Notes under the pieces: model-generated | What the model saw: only the letters and a program-made list of their open reading frames with translations | Databases searched by the model: none | Told to the model about the DNA's origin: nothing | NCBI GenBank assembly: GCA_900315395.1 | Contig: OMZC01000091.1 | Location: 1-48,783 of the forward strand | Direction of reading: 5' to 3' | Length of the DNA: 48,783 bases | Source: an uncultured Gammaproteobacteria bacterium | Lineage (GTDB): Bacteria > Pseudomonadota > Gammaproteobacteria > Enterobacterales > Succinivibrionaceae | Translations under genes and position numbers: made by a program | In this document: positions 24,124 to 33,743 of the stretch, one piece after another | Numbering within the stretch: the stretch's first letter is position 1 | How the letters are laid out: the number at the start of each line of letters is the position of its first letter

Positions 24124-24789
24124 CTAACGAAATAATCTCTTTAACCTTTGAGATGCCTGATGCTCAGCATGAAGTAGCTTGTCTTTAAAGGTTACTTTCT
24201 CTTTAATTTGGATCTCACCTAAGATCTCATTACGAATGTAATGCTCTAACTCCTCGTTATTAAAGAGCACAGGAGAGTAGTGATTAGGTGCATAATCAAC
24301 ACACATATTAAAGCGCACAATACCATCAGAGCTATCAGGCTCTTTTGAATGAATATGTCCGTGGATTACAGTATTACAGTTATTCTCTTCAAAGATCTCT
24401 TTAAATTCAGCTTCTCTTTTTGAATCTGGTTCTGATAAAGGATAGTGACAGATAAAGATATTCTCAAAGAGAATGTAGTCTATGATCTTTTCAAAACCAC
24501 AGTTTAAAAAGAACTTATCCGTAATAGTATCGTGGTTTCCTCTGAGCATGAGCTTTCTGCCTTTAAGTTTTTTGCAGTACTCAGAGATATGAGGTTTAAA
24601 TTCAGACTTTAAGAAAGCTATATCACCTAAAAAGACTACGATGTCGTCATCGGTGATGACGTCATTGTAGTTTTTTAGCATCAGATCTTCACACTGCTGT
24701 AAGCCTTCATCAGAAAACTCAAATTGAGGACGAGCATACTTAATTATGTTCTTATGACATAAATGAAGATCTGAGGTGAAATAGAGCAT
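24124..24789 (-). CDS. Calcineurin-like metallophosphoesterase
   Basis: 221 residues with the full set of metal ligands: Asp7 and His9 (TSDLHLCHKN), GD in VVFLGDIAF, GNHD in LMLRGNHDT, His in FICHYPL, and GHIH in VIHGHIHSKE. It belongs to the small phage- and plasmid-like metallophosphoesterases. The substrate is unknown (phosphodiester or protein phosphate). A basic, helical C-terminal tail (about 195-221) extends beyond the core. It is monocistronic on the minus strand, between the accessory island and accC. ATG 24789. Confidence 0.9.
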   Translation of the reverse strand: MLYFTSDLHLCHKNIIKYARPQFEFSDEGLQQCEDLMLKNYNDVITDDDIVVFLGDIAFLKSEFKPHISEYCKKLKGRKLMLRGNHDTITDKFFLNCGFEKIIDYILFENIFICHYPLSEPDSKREAEFKEIFEENNCNTVIHGHIHSKEPDSSDGIVRFNMCVDYAPNHYSPVLFNNEELEHYIRNEILGEIQIKEKVTFKDKLLHAEHQASQRLKRLFR

Positions 24790-25002
24790 GGTTGCCTGCC
24801 TTAAAACAAAATATTGTTAATACATCAGATGATGAAAATGCATCAGATGATGTAAAAGGTGGTGTAACGTAAACTTAAAGTAAAAGTCTTTCTTAAAAGA
24901 GATTAAAGGGCAGACTTTGACTTTGAGCTTAAAAATAAGACCAGATACTGTTCTTACAAAACAGCTCTCATCTTACAAAACCTGACTTACAAAACCAATG
25001 AA

Positions 25003-25028
25003 AACAAAAACGGACCTATGAAGGTCCG
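25003..25028 (-). terminator. Rho-independent terminator of aroQ-accB-accC
   Basis: On the minus strand CGGACCT, loop, AGGTCCG is followed by TTTTTGTTTTC. It begins 20 bases after the accC stop. Confidence 0.9.
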
Positions 25029-25048
25029 CTTTAGTTTAAGAGCAAAGA

Positions 25049-26410
25049 TTATTTCTTTTGCTCTTTAGCAGCTTCAAGTTTCTGCTCAAGGTAGTGAATG
25101 CTTGCACCGCCCTTGATTTCAACAGGATCAGTTAACAGATCCTTGTGTAGAGGAACGTTAGTCTTAATACCGTTAAGTACTAATTCATCTAAAGCCTCTA
25201 AACCACGCAGACGAGCTAACTCACGGTTATCATCGTAAACAATTAACTTGCCTACTAATGAATCATAGTGAGGTGGAACCTTGTAGCCCTGATATACATG
25301 GCTGTCCCAACGTACGCCTGGACCACCTGGTACATGTAGATACTTAATCTCACCAGGAGATGGCATAAAGGTAGCAGGATCTTCAGCATTGATACGGAAC
25401 TCAAATGCATGACCACGTAACTTGATGTCTGACTGCTTGATTGATAATGGGTTACCAGCACAAACTGAAATCATTTCACGAACGATATCAACGCCAGTGA
25501 TCATTTCAGTAATAGGGTGCTCAACCTGAACACGAGTGTTCATTTCGATGAAGTAGAACTCACCGTTCTCATATAAGAACTCGAAAGTACCTGCACCACG
25601 GTAGCCAATATCAATACATGCCTGAGCACAACGTGAACCGATAGTCTCACGCTGTTTCTCTGAAATGAATGGAGCTGGAGCTTCTTCTAGAACCTTCTGG
25701 TTACGACGCTGCATTGAGCAGTCACGTTCACCTAGGTATACAGCATGACCCTGACCGTCAGATAAAACCTGGAACTCAATATGGCGAGGGTTCTCTAAGA
25801 ACTTCTCCATATATACAGCAGGGTTGTTAAAGAACATGTCAGCTTCACGGCGTGTTAGGGCAATTGAATCCTCTAACTCAGCGTCAGATCTTACAACACG
25901 CATACCACGGCCACCGCCACCACCAGCAGCTTTGATGATGATAGGGTAACCAATCTGGTTAGCTAAACGTTTGTTCTCTTCAAAATCTTCACCTAAAGCA
26001 CCAGCTGAACCTGGAACGCAAGGAACGCCAGCTTTCTGCATAGCTTTTTTAGCTGAAACTTTATCACCCATTAAACGAATGGTATCAGCTGTAGGTCCGA
26101 TAAAGATAAAGCCTGACTTTTCAACCATCTCAGCAAAGTCTGCATTCTCTGATAAGAATCCATAACCTGGGTGGATAGCATTAGCGCCTGTAGCCTCAGC
26201 TGCAGCGATGATTGATGGAATATTTAGATATGAGTCTTTAGGAGCTGCAGGTCCGATGCACACAGCCTCATCAGCTAACTTAACATGCAATAAATCGCGG
26301 TCAGCAGTTGAATGTACAGATACGGTCTTTAAACCTAACTGACGGCATGCTCTTAAAATACGTAAAGCAATTTCACCGCGGTTTGCAATCAGAACTTTTT
26401 CAAGTTTCAT
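25049..26410 (-). CDS. accC: Biotin carboxylase subunit of acetyl-CoA carboxylase
   Basis: AccC carboxylates the biotin on AccB using ATP and bicarbonate, the first half of malonyl-CoA formation. The N-terminal [18 protein letters not shown], the ATP-grasp glycine loop [14 protein letters not shown] and the catalytic stretch [14 protein letters not shown] are all present. Length 453 is standard. It lies 21 bases after accB. The start ATG 26410 has AGGGG somewhat far upstream (about 13 bases). Confidence 0.98.
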   Translation of the reverse strand: MKLEKVLIANRGEIALRILRACRQLGLKTVSVHSTADRDLLHVKLADEAVCIGPAAPKDSYLNIPSIIAAAEATGANAIHPGYGFLSENADFAEMVEKSGFIFIGPTADTIRLMGDKVSAKKAMQKAGVPCVPGSAGALGEDFEENKRLANQIGYPIIIKAAGGGGGRGMRVVRSDAELEDSIALTRREADMFFNNPAVYMEKFLENPRHIEFQVLSDGQGHAVYLGERDCSMQRRNQKVLEEAPAPFISEKQRETIGSRCAQACIDIGYRGAGTFEFLYENGEFYFIEMNTRVQVEHPITEMITGVDIVREMISVCAGNPLSIKQSDIKLRGHAFEFRINAEDPATFMPSPGEIKYLHVPGGPGVRWDSHVYQGYKVPPHYDSLVGKLIVYDDNRELARLRGLEALDELVLNGIKTNVPLHKDLLTDPVEIKGGASIHYLEQKLEAAKEQKK

Positions 26411-26431
26411 ATTTATGGGTTACCCCTTATA

Positions 26432-26908
26432 TTATTCAAACTCGAATAATGGCTGATCAAACTCAACGGTAGAACCGTTCTCAACCAAAATCTTCTTAAT
26501 AACACCTGATCTGTCAGCCTGAATCTGGTTCATCATCTTCATAGCTTCGATAATGCACAGGGTATCGCCTTCTTTTACTGAAGCGCCTTCTTCAACGAAT
26601 GGAGCTGCAGTAGGGCTTGCTGAACGATAGAAAGTACCAACCATTGGTGACTTCATAAGTTTAGCAGCATCAGGAGCTGCTGGAGCTGCAGGTGCTGCTG
26701 CAGGAGCAGGTGCTGCTACAGCTGCCTGTACAGGAGCTGGTGCAGGTGCTGCTACAGGAGCTGCAATTACGGTCTGAACTGACTGAGCTACAGCCTTTTC
26801 ACGGGTAATCTTAAGCTCTTCTTCGCCTTGCTTTAAGTTGATCTCAGATACATCTGACTTAGATACAATTTCGATAAGCTTAGCTATCTTATGAATATCA
26901 ATTTGCAT
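26432..26908 (-). CDS. accB: Biotin carboxyl carrier protein of acetyl-CoA carboxylase
   Basis: AccB carries the biotin. The biotinylation motif EAMKMMNQI is near residue 121 in the C-terminal biotinyl domain, which includes the thumb-like [11 protein letters not shown]. The N-terminal domain (1-35) is followed by a long Ala/Pro linker (about 37-80). Length 158 is normal. AGGA precedes ATG 26908. Order aroQ-accB-accC is the common gammaproteobacterial one. Confidence 0.98.
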   Translation of the reverse strand: MQIDIHKIAKLIEIVSKSDVSEINLKQGEEELKITREKAVAQSVQTVIAAPVAAPAPAPVQAAVAAPAPAAAPAAPAAPDAAKLMKSPMVGTFYRSASPTAAPFVEEGASVKEGDTLCIIEAMKMMNQIQADRSGVIKKILVENGSTVEFDQPLFEFE

Positions 26909-26938
26909 GAAAAATATCCTATTTAGTTGATTCTAATC

Positions 26939-27388
26939 TTAATGCTTACGGTCTAAGAAACGAACAGCGCCTCTTAGAGCAAACTCATAACCATCAAGTC
27001 CGAAACCTACAATGACACCAACAGCCACATCTGAAAGGAATGAATGATGTCTAAATTCCTCTCGTTTGTGAACATTGGAAATGTGAATCTCATAGAATGG
27101 CATATCAATACCTGCAAGCGCATCACGAATAGCTACACTAGTATGGGTATAGGCACCTGCGTTTAATAGTATGAAATCTACTTTGTTGCGGGAATTTTGG
27201 ATCTTGTCGACGATATCGCCTTCATGATTAGATTGGTAGCATTCAATATCAACATTAAGTTCATCTGCTACCTTTTTGAGCATATTCTCAAGATCTTTAA
27301 TGGTTTCATGACCATAGATCTCAGGCTCACGGGTACCTAGAAGGTTAAGGTTTGGACCATTAACCACTAATATTGAATATTTAGCCAA
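26939..27388 (-). CDS. aroQ: 3-dehydroquinate dehydratase, type II
   Basis: AroQ dehydrates 3-dehydroquinate in the shikimate pathway; AroB and AroK of the same pathway are at the other end of the window. Seen: [18 protein letters not shown] with the active-site Tyr, [21 protein letters not shown], and [17 protein letters not shown]. Length 149. Start is TTG 27388 with GGAG seven bases upstream. It heads the aroQ-accB-accC operon. Confidence 0.97.
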   Translation of the reverse strand: MAKYSILVVNGPNLNLLGTREPEIYGHETIKDLENMLKKVADELNVDIECYQSNHEGDIVDKIQNSRNKVDFILLNAGAYTHTSVAIRDALAGIDMPFYEIHISNVHKREEFRHHSFLSDVAVGVIVGFGLDGYEFALRGAVRFLDRKH

Positions 27389-27707
27389 AATCTAACTCCA
27401 AAAAACTGAATTGGCGCATTTTATCATTTTTATAGTAAAGTGGCGCAAATTTTCTTAAAAAGTCCGTATTTTTTATAAAATTTGACCTTTTTTACCTAAA
27501 ATCACTCACTACAAAGAACTAATAAAAGGCTCACTTACTGAATGTAATTTGTGTTTTTTTATTTGGCAAATTTAAGCACTGAAAACTTGTAAAAACTATG
27601 ATGTACAACACAAAAAAATGTTAGAATAGTCACACAGTTTTTTCTTTCATTTATAAGGTGCCTGTTAAAAGGTGCTGTAACCTTAAATAACTACTGAGGA
27701 ACACTCC
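27389..27707. promoter_or_regulatory. Divergent promoter region aroQ / glyA
   Basis: 319 bases without an ORF. A -10-like TAGAAT lies at 27622-27627 before glyA, with no convincing -35. A weak inverted repeat TTTGTGTT (27548-27555) / AACACAAA (27607-27614) surrounds the promoter region. No riboswitch was recognised. Confidence 0.45.
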
Positions 27708-28970
27708 ATGAGCTTCATTAACAAAGCCAAGTCAATCGCAGAATATGATCCAGAGTTATGGACCGCAATGAGCGGCGAATGCCAGAGACAGGAAGATCAT
27801 ATCGAACTTATCGCATCAGAGAACTATGCTTCTAAGTGTGTAATGGAAGCACAAGGCTCACAGCTAACCAATAAATACGCTGAAGGTTATCCTGGAAAGC
27901 GTTACTACGGTGGTTGCGAATACGTTGACGTTGTAGAGCAGTTAGCAATTGACAGAGCTTGCAAGTTATTCCACTGCGATTACGCAAATGTTCAGCCTCA
28001 TGCTGGTTCTCAGGCAAACAATGCTGTATATCAGGCATTATGCAAACCAGGTGACACCGTAATGGGCTTATCATTAGCTTCAGGTGGTCACTTAACTCAC
28101 GGTTGTCCTGTAAACTTCTCAGGTAAAATCTACCACGCTGTAGGTTACGAAGTTAACGAGAAGGGTGAGTTAGATTACGATGCAATCCGTAAGGAAGCAT
28201 TAGAGTGCAAGCCAAAGATGATCATCGGTGGTTTCTCAGCTTACTCAGGAATCGTTGATTGGAAGAAACTTCGTGAAATCGCTGACGAAGTTGGTGCATA
28301 TTTATTAGTTGATATGGCTCACGTAGCAGGTCTAGTAGCAGCTGGCGTATATCCAAGCCCAATTGATTATGCTCACGTTGTAACCTCAACTGCTCACAAG
28401 TCATTAGGTGGTCCACGTTCAGGCTTTATCTTATCTAACTGCCATGACGAAGCTATCTACAAGAAATTAAATTCAGCTATCTTCCCAGGTACACAGGGTG
28501 GTCCTCTAGAGCACGTTATCGCTGCTAAGGCTATCGTATTCAAAGAGGCTATGGAGCCATGGTATGTTGAGTACCAGAAGCAGGTTGTAGCTAATGCTAA
28601 GTTATTAGCTGAAGAAGTTATGAAGCGCGGTTACAAAGTTGTAGCAGGCGGTACCCACAACCACTTATTCTTAATGGATTTCATCGGCTTAGAGATGACC
28701 GGTAAAGATGCTGAGGCTGCTTTAGGCAAGGCATACATTACTGTTAATAAGAACACCGTTCCTGGTGAGCCACGTTCTCCATTCATCACCTCAGGTATCC
28801 GTGTTGGTACTCCAGCATGTACCCGTCGTGGTTTCAAAGAAGCAGAGATCAAAGAGTTAGCTTCAATCATGTGTGATGTTTTAGACAACTATCAGAATGA
28901 TGAAGTTATCTTAAAGTGCCGTGAGCGTGTTAAGGCTCTATGCGCTAAATTCCCTGTATACAAAGACTAA
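27708..28970 (+). CDS. glyA: Serine hydroxymethyltransferase
   Basis: GlyA interconverts serine and glycine with tetrahydrofolate. The PLP-binding lysine lies in [17 protein letters not shown]; other landmarks are [34 protein letters not shown] and [16 protein letters not shown]. Length 420 is standard. ATG 27708 follows GAGG. It is followed after 24 bases by ribD, so it appears to lead the riboflavin operon, an uncommon though not unknown position. The codon choice looks like that of a highly expressed gene. Confidence 0.98.
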   Translation: MSFINKAKSIAEYDPELWTAMSGECQRQEDHIELIASENYASKCVMEAQGSQLTNKYAEGYPGKRYYGGCEYVDVVEQLAIDRACKLFHCDYANVQPHAGSQANNAVYQALCKPGDTVMGLSLASGGHLTHGCPVNFSGKIYHAVGYEVNEKGELDYDAIRKEALECKPKMIIGGFSAYSGIVDWKKLREIADEVGAYLLVDMAHVAGLVAAGVYPSPIDYAHVVTSTAHKSLGGPRSGFILSNCHDEAIYKKLNSAIFPGTQGGPLEHVIAAKAIVFKEAMEPWYVEYQKQVVANAKLLAEEVMKRGYKVVAGGTHNHLFLMDFIGLEMTGKDAEAALGKAYITVNKNTVPGEPRSPFITSGIRVGTPACTRRGFKEAEIKELASIMCDVLDNYQNDEVILKCRERVKALCAKFPVYKD

Positions 28971-28994
28971 TAGTCTCAAGATAGGAAATTTACT

Positions 28995-30137
28995 TTGAGT
29001 CAAGTTTTAGAAACTGACAAAAAATACATGATGCAAGCCCTAAAGCTTGCATCATGCGGCTTATACACATCCTACCCAAATCCTGCGGTAGGATGTGTCA
29101 TTGTCCGTGACGGTAAAATCATCGGCAAGGGATACCACCATAAAGCTGGTTGTCCACATGCTGAGATTATGGCTTTACAGGATGCCTCATTTGATGTTGA
29201 AGGCGCTACTGTATATGTAACTCTAGAGCCATGCTCTCATTATGGCAGAACTCCTCCATGTGCCTTAAAGCTTGTGGAGATGAAGGTAAAAAGAGTAGTT
29301 GCTGCTGCAGATGATCCAAATCCTAAAGTAAACGGTAAAGGCTTTAAGATCTTACGTGATGCTGGTATTGAAGTAACTCAGCATGTACTAGAAAAAGAAG
29401 CTCTATTCCAAAACCGTGCTTTCATGAAATCTATTACAGGACCTATCCCTTATGTATCTGTAAAGGTAGGTATGTCACTAGATTGCAAAACTGCTCTAAA
29501 AGACGGTTCAAGCAAATGGATCACAGGTCCTAAGTCCCGTCAGAAAGTTCAAGACATCAGAGCAAAGTCAGACTGCATCATTACAGGTGTAAATACTGTA
29601 ATTGCAGATGATCCTTCAATGTCTGTGCGCTACAACGAATTAAAAGACAAGTATTATCAAAAGATTGATAAAGAGTATTTAAGACAGCCTTTAAAGGTTA
29701 TCTTAGATACCAACTCAAACTTGGATATTACAAAATATAAGATCTTTAAAGAAGGTAAGGCCTTATTAGTTAACGGTACTACAGACTCAGAGCTAGTTGG
29801 TACTGAAAAAGTTGTAGATGAGCATGTAACACGCATCTTTATGCCTTTAAGACATGATCTAATCGATCTTGAATATCTGTTAAAATATTTGGGTGAATTA
29901 AAAATTCGTCGTGTGATGGTAGAGGCAGGCTCAATTTTAACCTCAGCTTTTATCAACGCAGGCTTCTGTGATGAACTTTACCTCTTTGTGTCAGGTAAGG
30001 TTTTAGGTAAAGATGGACGTGCTGCATTTAATCTTGAGAATGCGTTATCTCTAGATAAGTGTCAGGAATTTACCTTATATAAGACTAAAAAGTACGGTTC
30101 TGATGTGCTCTTACATTATCTAGCAGGTGGTAACTGA
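28995..30137 (+). CDS. ribD: Bifunctional diaminohydroxyphosphoribosylaminopyrimidine deaminase / 5-amino-6-(5-phosphoribosylamino)uracil reductase
   Basis: RibD does the second and third steps of riboflavin synthesis from GTP. The N-terminal deaminase (1-145) has the zinc motif HAEIMAL and PCSHYGRTPPCA; the C-terminal reductase (150-380) has SVKVGMSLDCKTA, SKWITG and VMVEAGSILTSAF. Length 380. The start is TTG 28995 with AGGA eight bases upstream; the only ATG alternatives lie at codons 12-13 and would trim the N-terminus close to the domain edge. Its stop overlaps the ribE start by one base. Confidence 0.96.
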   Translation: MSQVLETDKKYMMQALKLASCGLYTSYPNPAVGCVIVRDGKIIGKGYHHKAGCPHAEIMALQDASFDVEGATVYVTLEPCSHYGRTPPCALKLVEMKVKRVVAAADDPNPKVNGKGFKILRDAGIEVTQHVLEKEALFQNRAFMKSITGPIPYVSVKVGMSLDCKTALKDGSSKWITGPKSRQKVQDIRAKSDCIITGVNTVIADDPSMSVRYNELKDKYYQKIDKEYLRQPLKVILDTNSNLDITKYKIFKEGKALLVNGTTDSELVGTEKVVDEHVTRIFMPLRHDLIDLEYLLKYLGELKIRRVMVEAGSILTSAFINAGFCDELYLFVSGKVLGKDGRAAFNLENALSLDKCQEFTLYKTKKYGSDVLLHYLAGGN

Positions 30138-30898
30138 TGTTTACAGGTATTGTTGAAGCTGTAGGCACTCTAAAAGCTTTAAAAAAGCATGGCCACGGTT
30201 ATGAGATTTTAGTAGAAACACCAGAGTCTTTTAAATTAAAAGAGCGTGTAAAATTAGGCGATTCTATTGCTAACAATGGTGTTTGCCTTACAGTTACAGC
30301 TATGTCTGGCAATGCTTTTTATGCAGACGTATCAGCTGAAACTGTAAAATGTACTTGTTTAGGTGATTACGCTAAAGGTCATAAGTTAAACCTAGAGCTT
30401 GCTTGCACTCCATCAACTCATTTAGGTGGTCACATCGTACAGGGCCACGTTGATGGTATTGGTACTGTTGTCTCAAAACATACCCTAGATGAAGCTTATG
30501 ATATCTGGATAAAAGCTCCAAATGAGCTTTTACGCTATATAGCCCCAAAGGGCTCTATAGCTGTAGATGGTGTGTCTTTGACTGTAAATGAGCTTAAAGG
30601 TGATACCTTTAGATTAACCTTAATTCCTCATACTCAAAGTAATGTTAACTTTGATAACTTTTCAGAAGGTAATAAGGTAAATCTTGAGTGTGACGTACTG
30701 GCTAGATACCTTGAAAGACTGTTTGCATATAGATTAAATCAGGGCAGTACTTCTTTGAATATCAGTAACACCAAGAACAATTTACAACAGAATAATTTAC
30801 AGCAGAATAATTTACAACAGAATAATGTATCTAATAGCAAGAGAGAAAAGAGCTCTGCTATTACTATGAGCTCACTGCTCATGAACGGTTTTAAATAA
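30137..30898 (+). CDS. ribE: Riboflavin synthase alpha chain with a repeat-bearing C-terminal extension
   Basis: RibE converts two molecules of dimethylribityllumazine into riboflavin. The first lumazine-binding half starts [10 protein letters not shown] and has GVCLTVTAM; the second starts near [11 protein letters not shown] and has [10 protein letters not shown] and [12 protein letters not shown]. The catalytic fold ends at about residue 205 (LARYLERLF). Beyond it are some 45 unusual residues with three NNLQQ repeats encoded by a 15-bp tandem repeat, so the protein (253) is longer than usual (205-220). Coupled to ribD by one-base overlap; ribH follows after 13 bases. Confidence 0.95.
   Translation: MFTGIVEAVGTLKALKKHGHGYEILVETPESFKLKERVKLGDSIANNGVCLTVTAMSGNAFYADVSAETVKCTCLGDYAKGHKLNLELACTPSTHLGGHIVQGHVDGIGTVVSKHTLDEAYDIWIKAPNELLRYIAPKGSIAVDGVSLTVNELKGDTFRLTLIPHTQSNVNFDNFSEGNKVNLECDVLARYLERLFAYRLNQGSTSLNISNTKNNLQQNNLQQNNLQQNNVSNSKREKSSAITMSSLLMNGFK
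30776..30820 (+). repeat. 15-bp in-frame minisatellite in ribE
   Basis: Three units of consensus AAYAATTTACARCAG, then a partial unit. Each encodes NNLQQ. The period is a multiple of three, so copy-number change would alter tail length without a frameshift. Confidence 0.85.
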
Positions 30899-30911
30899 TT
30901 TTGGAGAACAT

Positions 30912-31382
30912 ATGTCTATCAAAGTAATTGAAGGTAACAAGCCTTGCCGAGAGGGCAAGTTTGCTATTGTAGTATCTCGTTTTAACAGCCTTATCTGTGA
31001 GCGTTTAGTTGAAGGCGCTATCGACGTTTTAAAGCGTGAAGGTGAGGTACCTGAGGAGAACATTACTTTAGTACGTGTTCCAGGTGCAATTGAGATCCCT
31101 GTTGTATGCGAAAAGATTGCTCAATCACAAAAGTACGATGCTATCATCGCTTTAGGTTGTGTAATTCGTGGTTCAACCTATCACTTTGAAGTTGTTGCTA
31201 ACGAGTGTGCTAAGGGCATCACTCAGGTAACCTTAAAGTATGCTATCCCTGTATCAAACGGTGTATTAACTGTTGATACCCTAGAGCAGGCTTTAGAGAG
31301 AGCAGGTTCTCATACCGGTAACAAGGGCGCTGAAGCTGCTTCTGCTGCACTTGAAATGGTAAATGTTGTAAAACAGTTCTAG
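30912..31382 (+). CDS. ribH: 6,7-dimethyl-8-ribityllumazine synthase
   Basis: RibH condenses the ribityl pyrimidine with dihydroxybutanone phosphate to lumazine, the substrate of RibE. Seen: [53 protein letters not shown] with the catalytic His, and [12 protein letters not shown]. Length 156. ATG 30912 follows GGAG. The 3,4-dihydroxybutanone-phosphate and GTP cyclohydrolase gene (ribBA or ribA and ribB) is not in this cluster. Confidence 0.97.
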   Translation: MSIKVIEGNKPCREGKFAIVVSRFNSLICERLVEGAIDVLKREGEVPEENITLVRVPGAIEIPVVCEKIAQSQKYDAIIALGCVIRGSTYHFEVVANECAKGITQVTLKYAIPVSNGVLTVDTLEQALERAGSHTGNKGAEAASAALEMVNVVKQF

Positions 31383-31415
31383 TAAGTGTACTTATAAAGA
31401 AAAGTATCATTAGTA

Positions 31416-31452
31416 AAAGTTCTTAAAAGGTCAAAAGATCTTAAAGAACTTT
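31416..31452 (+). other. Hairpin between ribH and nusB
   Basis: AAAGTTCTT (31416-31424) pairs with AAGAACTTT (31444-31452), with a further inner stem of AAG/CTT and GGTC/GATC type. It is in the 100-base ribH-nusB gap. It could be a partial terminator or RNA-processing site separating rib genes from nusB-thiL. Confidence 0.5.
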
Positions 31453-31482
31453 AAACTTAAAAATAATAAAGGATTTAAAAAG

Positions 31483-31917
31483 ATGGATTCAACAGAAGGT
31501 GCAGTAACACCAGCTCAGCGTCACAAGGCAAGACACTTTGCGATGCAGGCTATCTATCAGTGGCAGTTAACCGGCTTAAGCCCAACTGAAATTGAAAAAC
31601 AGTTTTTAGAAGATCAGCCAATGAAAGGCACCGATCTTGATTACTTCCACGATCTAGTATCAGGCGTAATTAACAATGTTCGTGATATCGACATTGTTTA
31701 TGCTCCATATTTAAGCCGTCCATTAGACGATCTTGATCAGGTGGATAAAGCTGTATTACGTTTAGGTACCTTTGAGCTGATGTATCGCCAGGAAGTCCCA
31801 TACCGTGTAGTTATCAACGAAGCTATTATCCTTGCAAAGGAATTTGCAGAGCAGGATAGCCACAAGTTCGTAAACGGTGTGTTAGATAAGGTTGTTAAGT
31901 CTTTTAAGGCTCACTAG
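31483..31917 (+). CDS. nusB: Transcription antitermination factor NusB
   Basis: NusB binds boxA RNA with NusE (S10) for rRNA antitermination. All-helical 144-residue protein with the typical ARHFAMQAIYQWQLTG start, the core LDQVDKAVLRLGTFELMY and the end VPYRVVINEAIILAKEF followed by FVNGVLDKV. AAGGA precedes ATG 31483. Its stop codon TAG shares the G with the GTG start of thiL. Confidence 0.97.
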   Translation: MDSTEGAVTPAQRHKARHFAMQAIYQWQLTGLSPTEIEKQFLEDQPMKGTDLDYFHDLVSGVINNVRDIDIVYAPYLSRPLDDLDQVDKAVLRLGTFELMYRQEVPYRVVINEAIILAKEFAEQDSHKFVNGVLDKVVKSFKAH

Positions 31918-32891
31918 TGTCACTAGGCGAATTTGAACTTATAAAAAAGTACTTCTGTCAGAATGACAGAGGTACTGGTATCGAGTTAGGCATAGGCGAT
32001 GACTGTGCCTTATTAAACCTTCCTGAAGGAAAAACTCTAGCCATCACCACCGATACCCAGATTGAGGGTATTCATTTCTTTAAAAACACCTCTCCTTACT
32101 ATGTCGGCTATAAGTCTTTGTTGGTAAACTTATCAGACCTAGCTGCCATGGGAGCAAAACCATACTGTTTTACACTGTCTGTAACACTGCCTGAGGCAAA
32201 TGAAGCTTTTTTAGAAGAGTTCTCAAAAGGATTATTCACATTAGCTTCAAAAGTTAATATTCCTCTAATTGGAGGTAATACAACCAAAGGTGAGTTATCG
32301 ATTACCATAAGTGCTTATGGATTAGTGGATGCAGGTAAGGCTTTAAGACGTGATAAAGCTAAAGTAAATGATGACATTTATGTTACAGGTACTTTAGGTC
32401 TACCAGGTCTTGCTGTAGAACTAGGTTACAAGCATATCAGCATTGATACTTTAATTGATGGAAAAGATGCTTTTACTCATTGCTATGAAAAGAGCATGTT
32501 AATTGAAGATAGATGTGAATTTGCTCAAAAGCTTGTAAATTACTCACACTGTGCTATGGACATCTCAGATGGACTTGTAGGTGACTTAAAACATATCATA
32601 GATCGCTCAAATGTAGGCGCCAAAATCGATGTGGAAAAGCTACCAAAACCTTCTGAGTTTACAGTCTACAACCTAGATGAAGAAGTGCAGGATAAGCTTT
32701 GCTTATACGGTGGCGGTGATTATGAGTTGCTCTTTACAGCACCAAAGGAAAACCATGACAAGCTAGAGGAATTATCAAAAGCTTGTGCTGTAAAAATAAG
32801 CAAAATTGGTGAAATTAAAAATGGTACATTTGAGATCTTAAAACATGGTAAGATGTACCATCAAAACGTAAAGTCGTTCGAACATTTTTAA
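31917..32891 (+). CDS. thiL: Thiamine-monophosphate kinase
   Basis: ThiL phosphorylates thiamine monophosphate to the active pyrophosphate. Mg/ATP-binding motifs: GIGDDCALL near residue 25, ITTDTQIEGIHF, SLLVNLSDLAAMGAKP, and GGNTTKGELSIT; CAMDISDGLVGDL and YGGGDYELLF further on. Length 324. Start GTG overlaps the nusB stop (TAGTG), and nusB-thiL is the conserved pair. No SD other than inside nusB, consistent with coupled translation. Confidence 0.96.
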   Translation: MSLGEFELIKKYFCQNDRGTGIELGIGDDCALLNLPEGKTLAITTDTQIEGIHFFKNTSPYYVGYKSLLVNLSDLAAMGAKPYCFTLSVTLPEANEAFLEEFSKGLFTLASKVNIPLIGGNTTKGELSITISAYGLVDAGKALRRDKAKVNDDIYVTGTLGLPGLAVELGYKHISIDTLIDGKDAFTHCYEKSMLIEDRCEFAQKLVNYSHCAMDISDGLVGDLKHIIDRSNVGAKIDVEKLPKPSEFTVYNLDEEVQDKLCLYGGGDYELLFTAPKENHDKLEELSKACAVKISKIGEIKNGTFEILKHGKMYHQNVKSFEHF

Positions 32892-32924
32892 ATAAAGAAT
32901 TCAAGGAAACATTGGAGATTTATC

Positions 32925-33743
32925 TTGAACACATTATTAAAAAAGACTGCCATCGCATCAGTATTGGCAGCATCAGTATTATCTTTAAGTGCATGCGATC
33001 ACGAAGTTTCAGTTTCAGCAAATGGTGCAGTTGTTAACGCAAATGCAACAGCATCTGCTGCTCTAAATGATAAGAGCTCTTTTGAGGACAAAGCAGCATA
33101 TGCTATCGGCGCTTCTTTAGGTGAGTATGTAGCTCAGATGAAACAGAGCCAGGAGCAGTTAATCGGTCCAATTTCAGCTGAAAAAGTAATCGAAGGTTTC
33201 ACTGATGGTGTAAACGGCGCTTCAGCTTTAGACAGAGCTCAGATCGAGAAAGTGTTAAAAGATCTTGATGCTAAGATCCAAGAAAAGATTGCAGCAGAGC
33301 AGAAGAAATCAGCTGAAGAGAACTTAAAAGCTGGTGAAGCTTTCTTAGCTGCTAACTCAAAGAAAGATGGTGTTGTAACCACAACTTCAGGCTTACAGTA
33401 CAAGGTTGTAAAACAGGGTGAAGGTGAGACCGCTAAGAAAGGCGATAAGATCACTGTTACCTATAAGGGCACAACCATTGATGGCGTAACTTTTGATGAG
33501 TCTAAAAAGCCAATCGAATTCCCATTAGAGAACATGATTGAGGGCTGGATCGAAGGTTTACAGTTAATGAACGAAGGTTCAGAGTACATCCTCTACATTC
33601 CATCAAAGTTAGCTTATGGTGAGAATGGTGCTTCTCAGGTTGTAAAACCAAACTCAGTTTTAATCTTTGACGTTCAGTTATTAAAGATTGAAAAGCCTGC
33701 TCCTAAGGCTGAGACTGAGCAAAAAGAAGAAGCTAAGAAATAA
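32925..33743 (+). CDS. FKBP-type peptidyl-prolyl isomerase lipoprotein (FkpA/Mip-like)
   Basis: A likely periplasmic folding factor. It has a lipoprotein signal with lipobox SLSAC and Cys24. Residues about 52-145 form the helical dimerisation region (AAYAIGASLGEYV ... AEQKKSAEENLKAG). The FKBP domain follows (about 155-257) with TTSGLQYKVVKQGEG, ITVTYKGTTIDG, GWIEGLQLM, YIPSKLAYGENG and LIFDVQLL. A short acidic tail ends the chain. The start is TTG 32925 with GGAG seven bases before. Lipidation differs from soluble E. coli FkpA and is nearer to Mip-type proteins. Confidence 0.92.
   Translation: MNTLLKKTAIASVLAASVLSLSACDHEVSVSANGAVVNANATASAALNDKSSFEDKAAYAIGASLGEYVAQMKQSQEQLIGPISAEKVIEGFTDGVNGASALDRAQIEKVLKDLDAKIQEKIAAEQKKSAEENLKAGEAFLAANSKKDGVVTTTSGLQYKVVKQGEGETAKKGDKITVTYKGTTIDGVTFDESKKPIEFPLENMIEGWIEGLQLMNEGSEYILYIPSKLAYGENGASQVVKPNSVLIFDVQLLKIEKPAPKAETEQKEEAKK

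Noticed and set aside
25255-25461. Minus-strand ORF inside accC
   Set aside because: Frame shadow of accC; no independent evidence.
27389-27707. Riboswitch upstream of glyA
   Set aside because: No glycine, FMN or THF aptamer features could be recognised; only weak inverted repeats.
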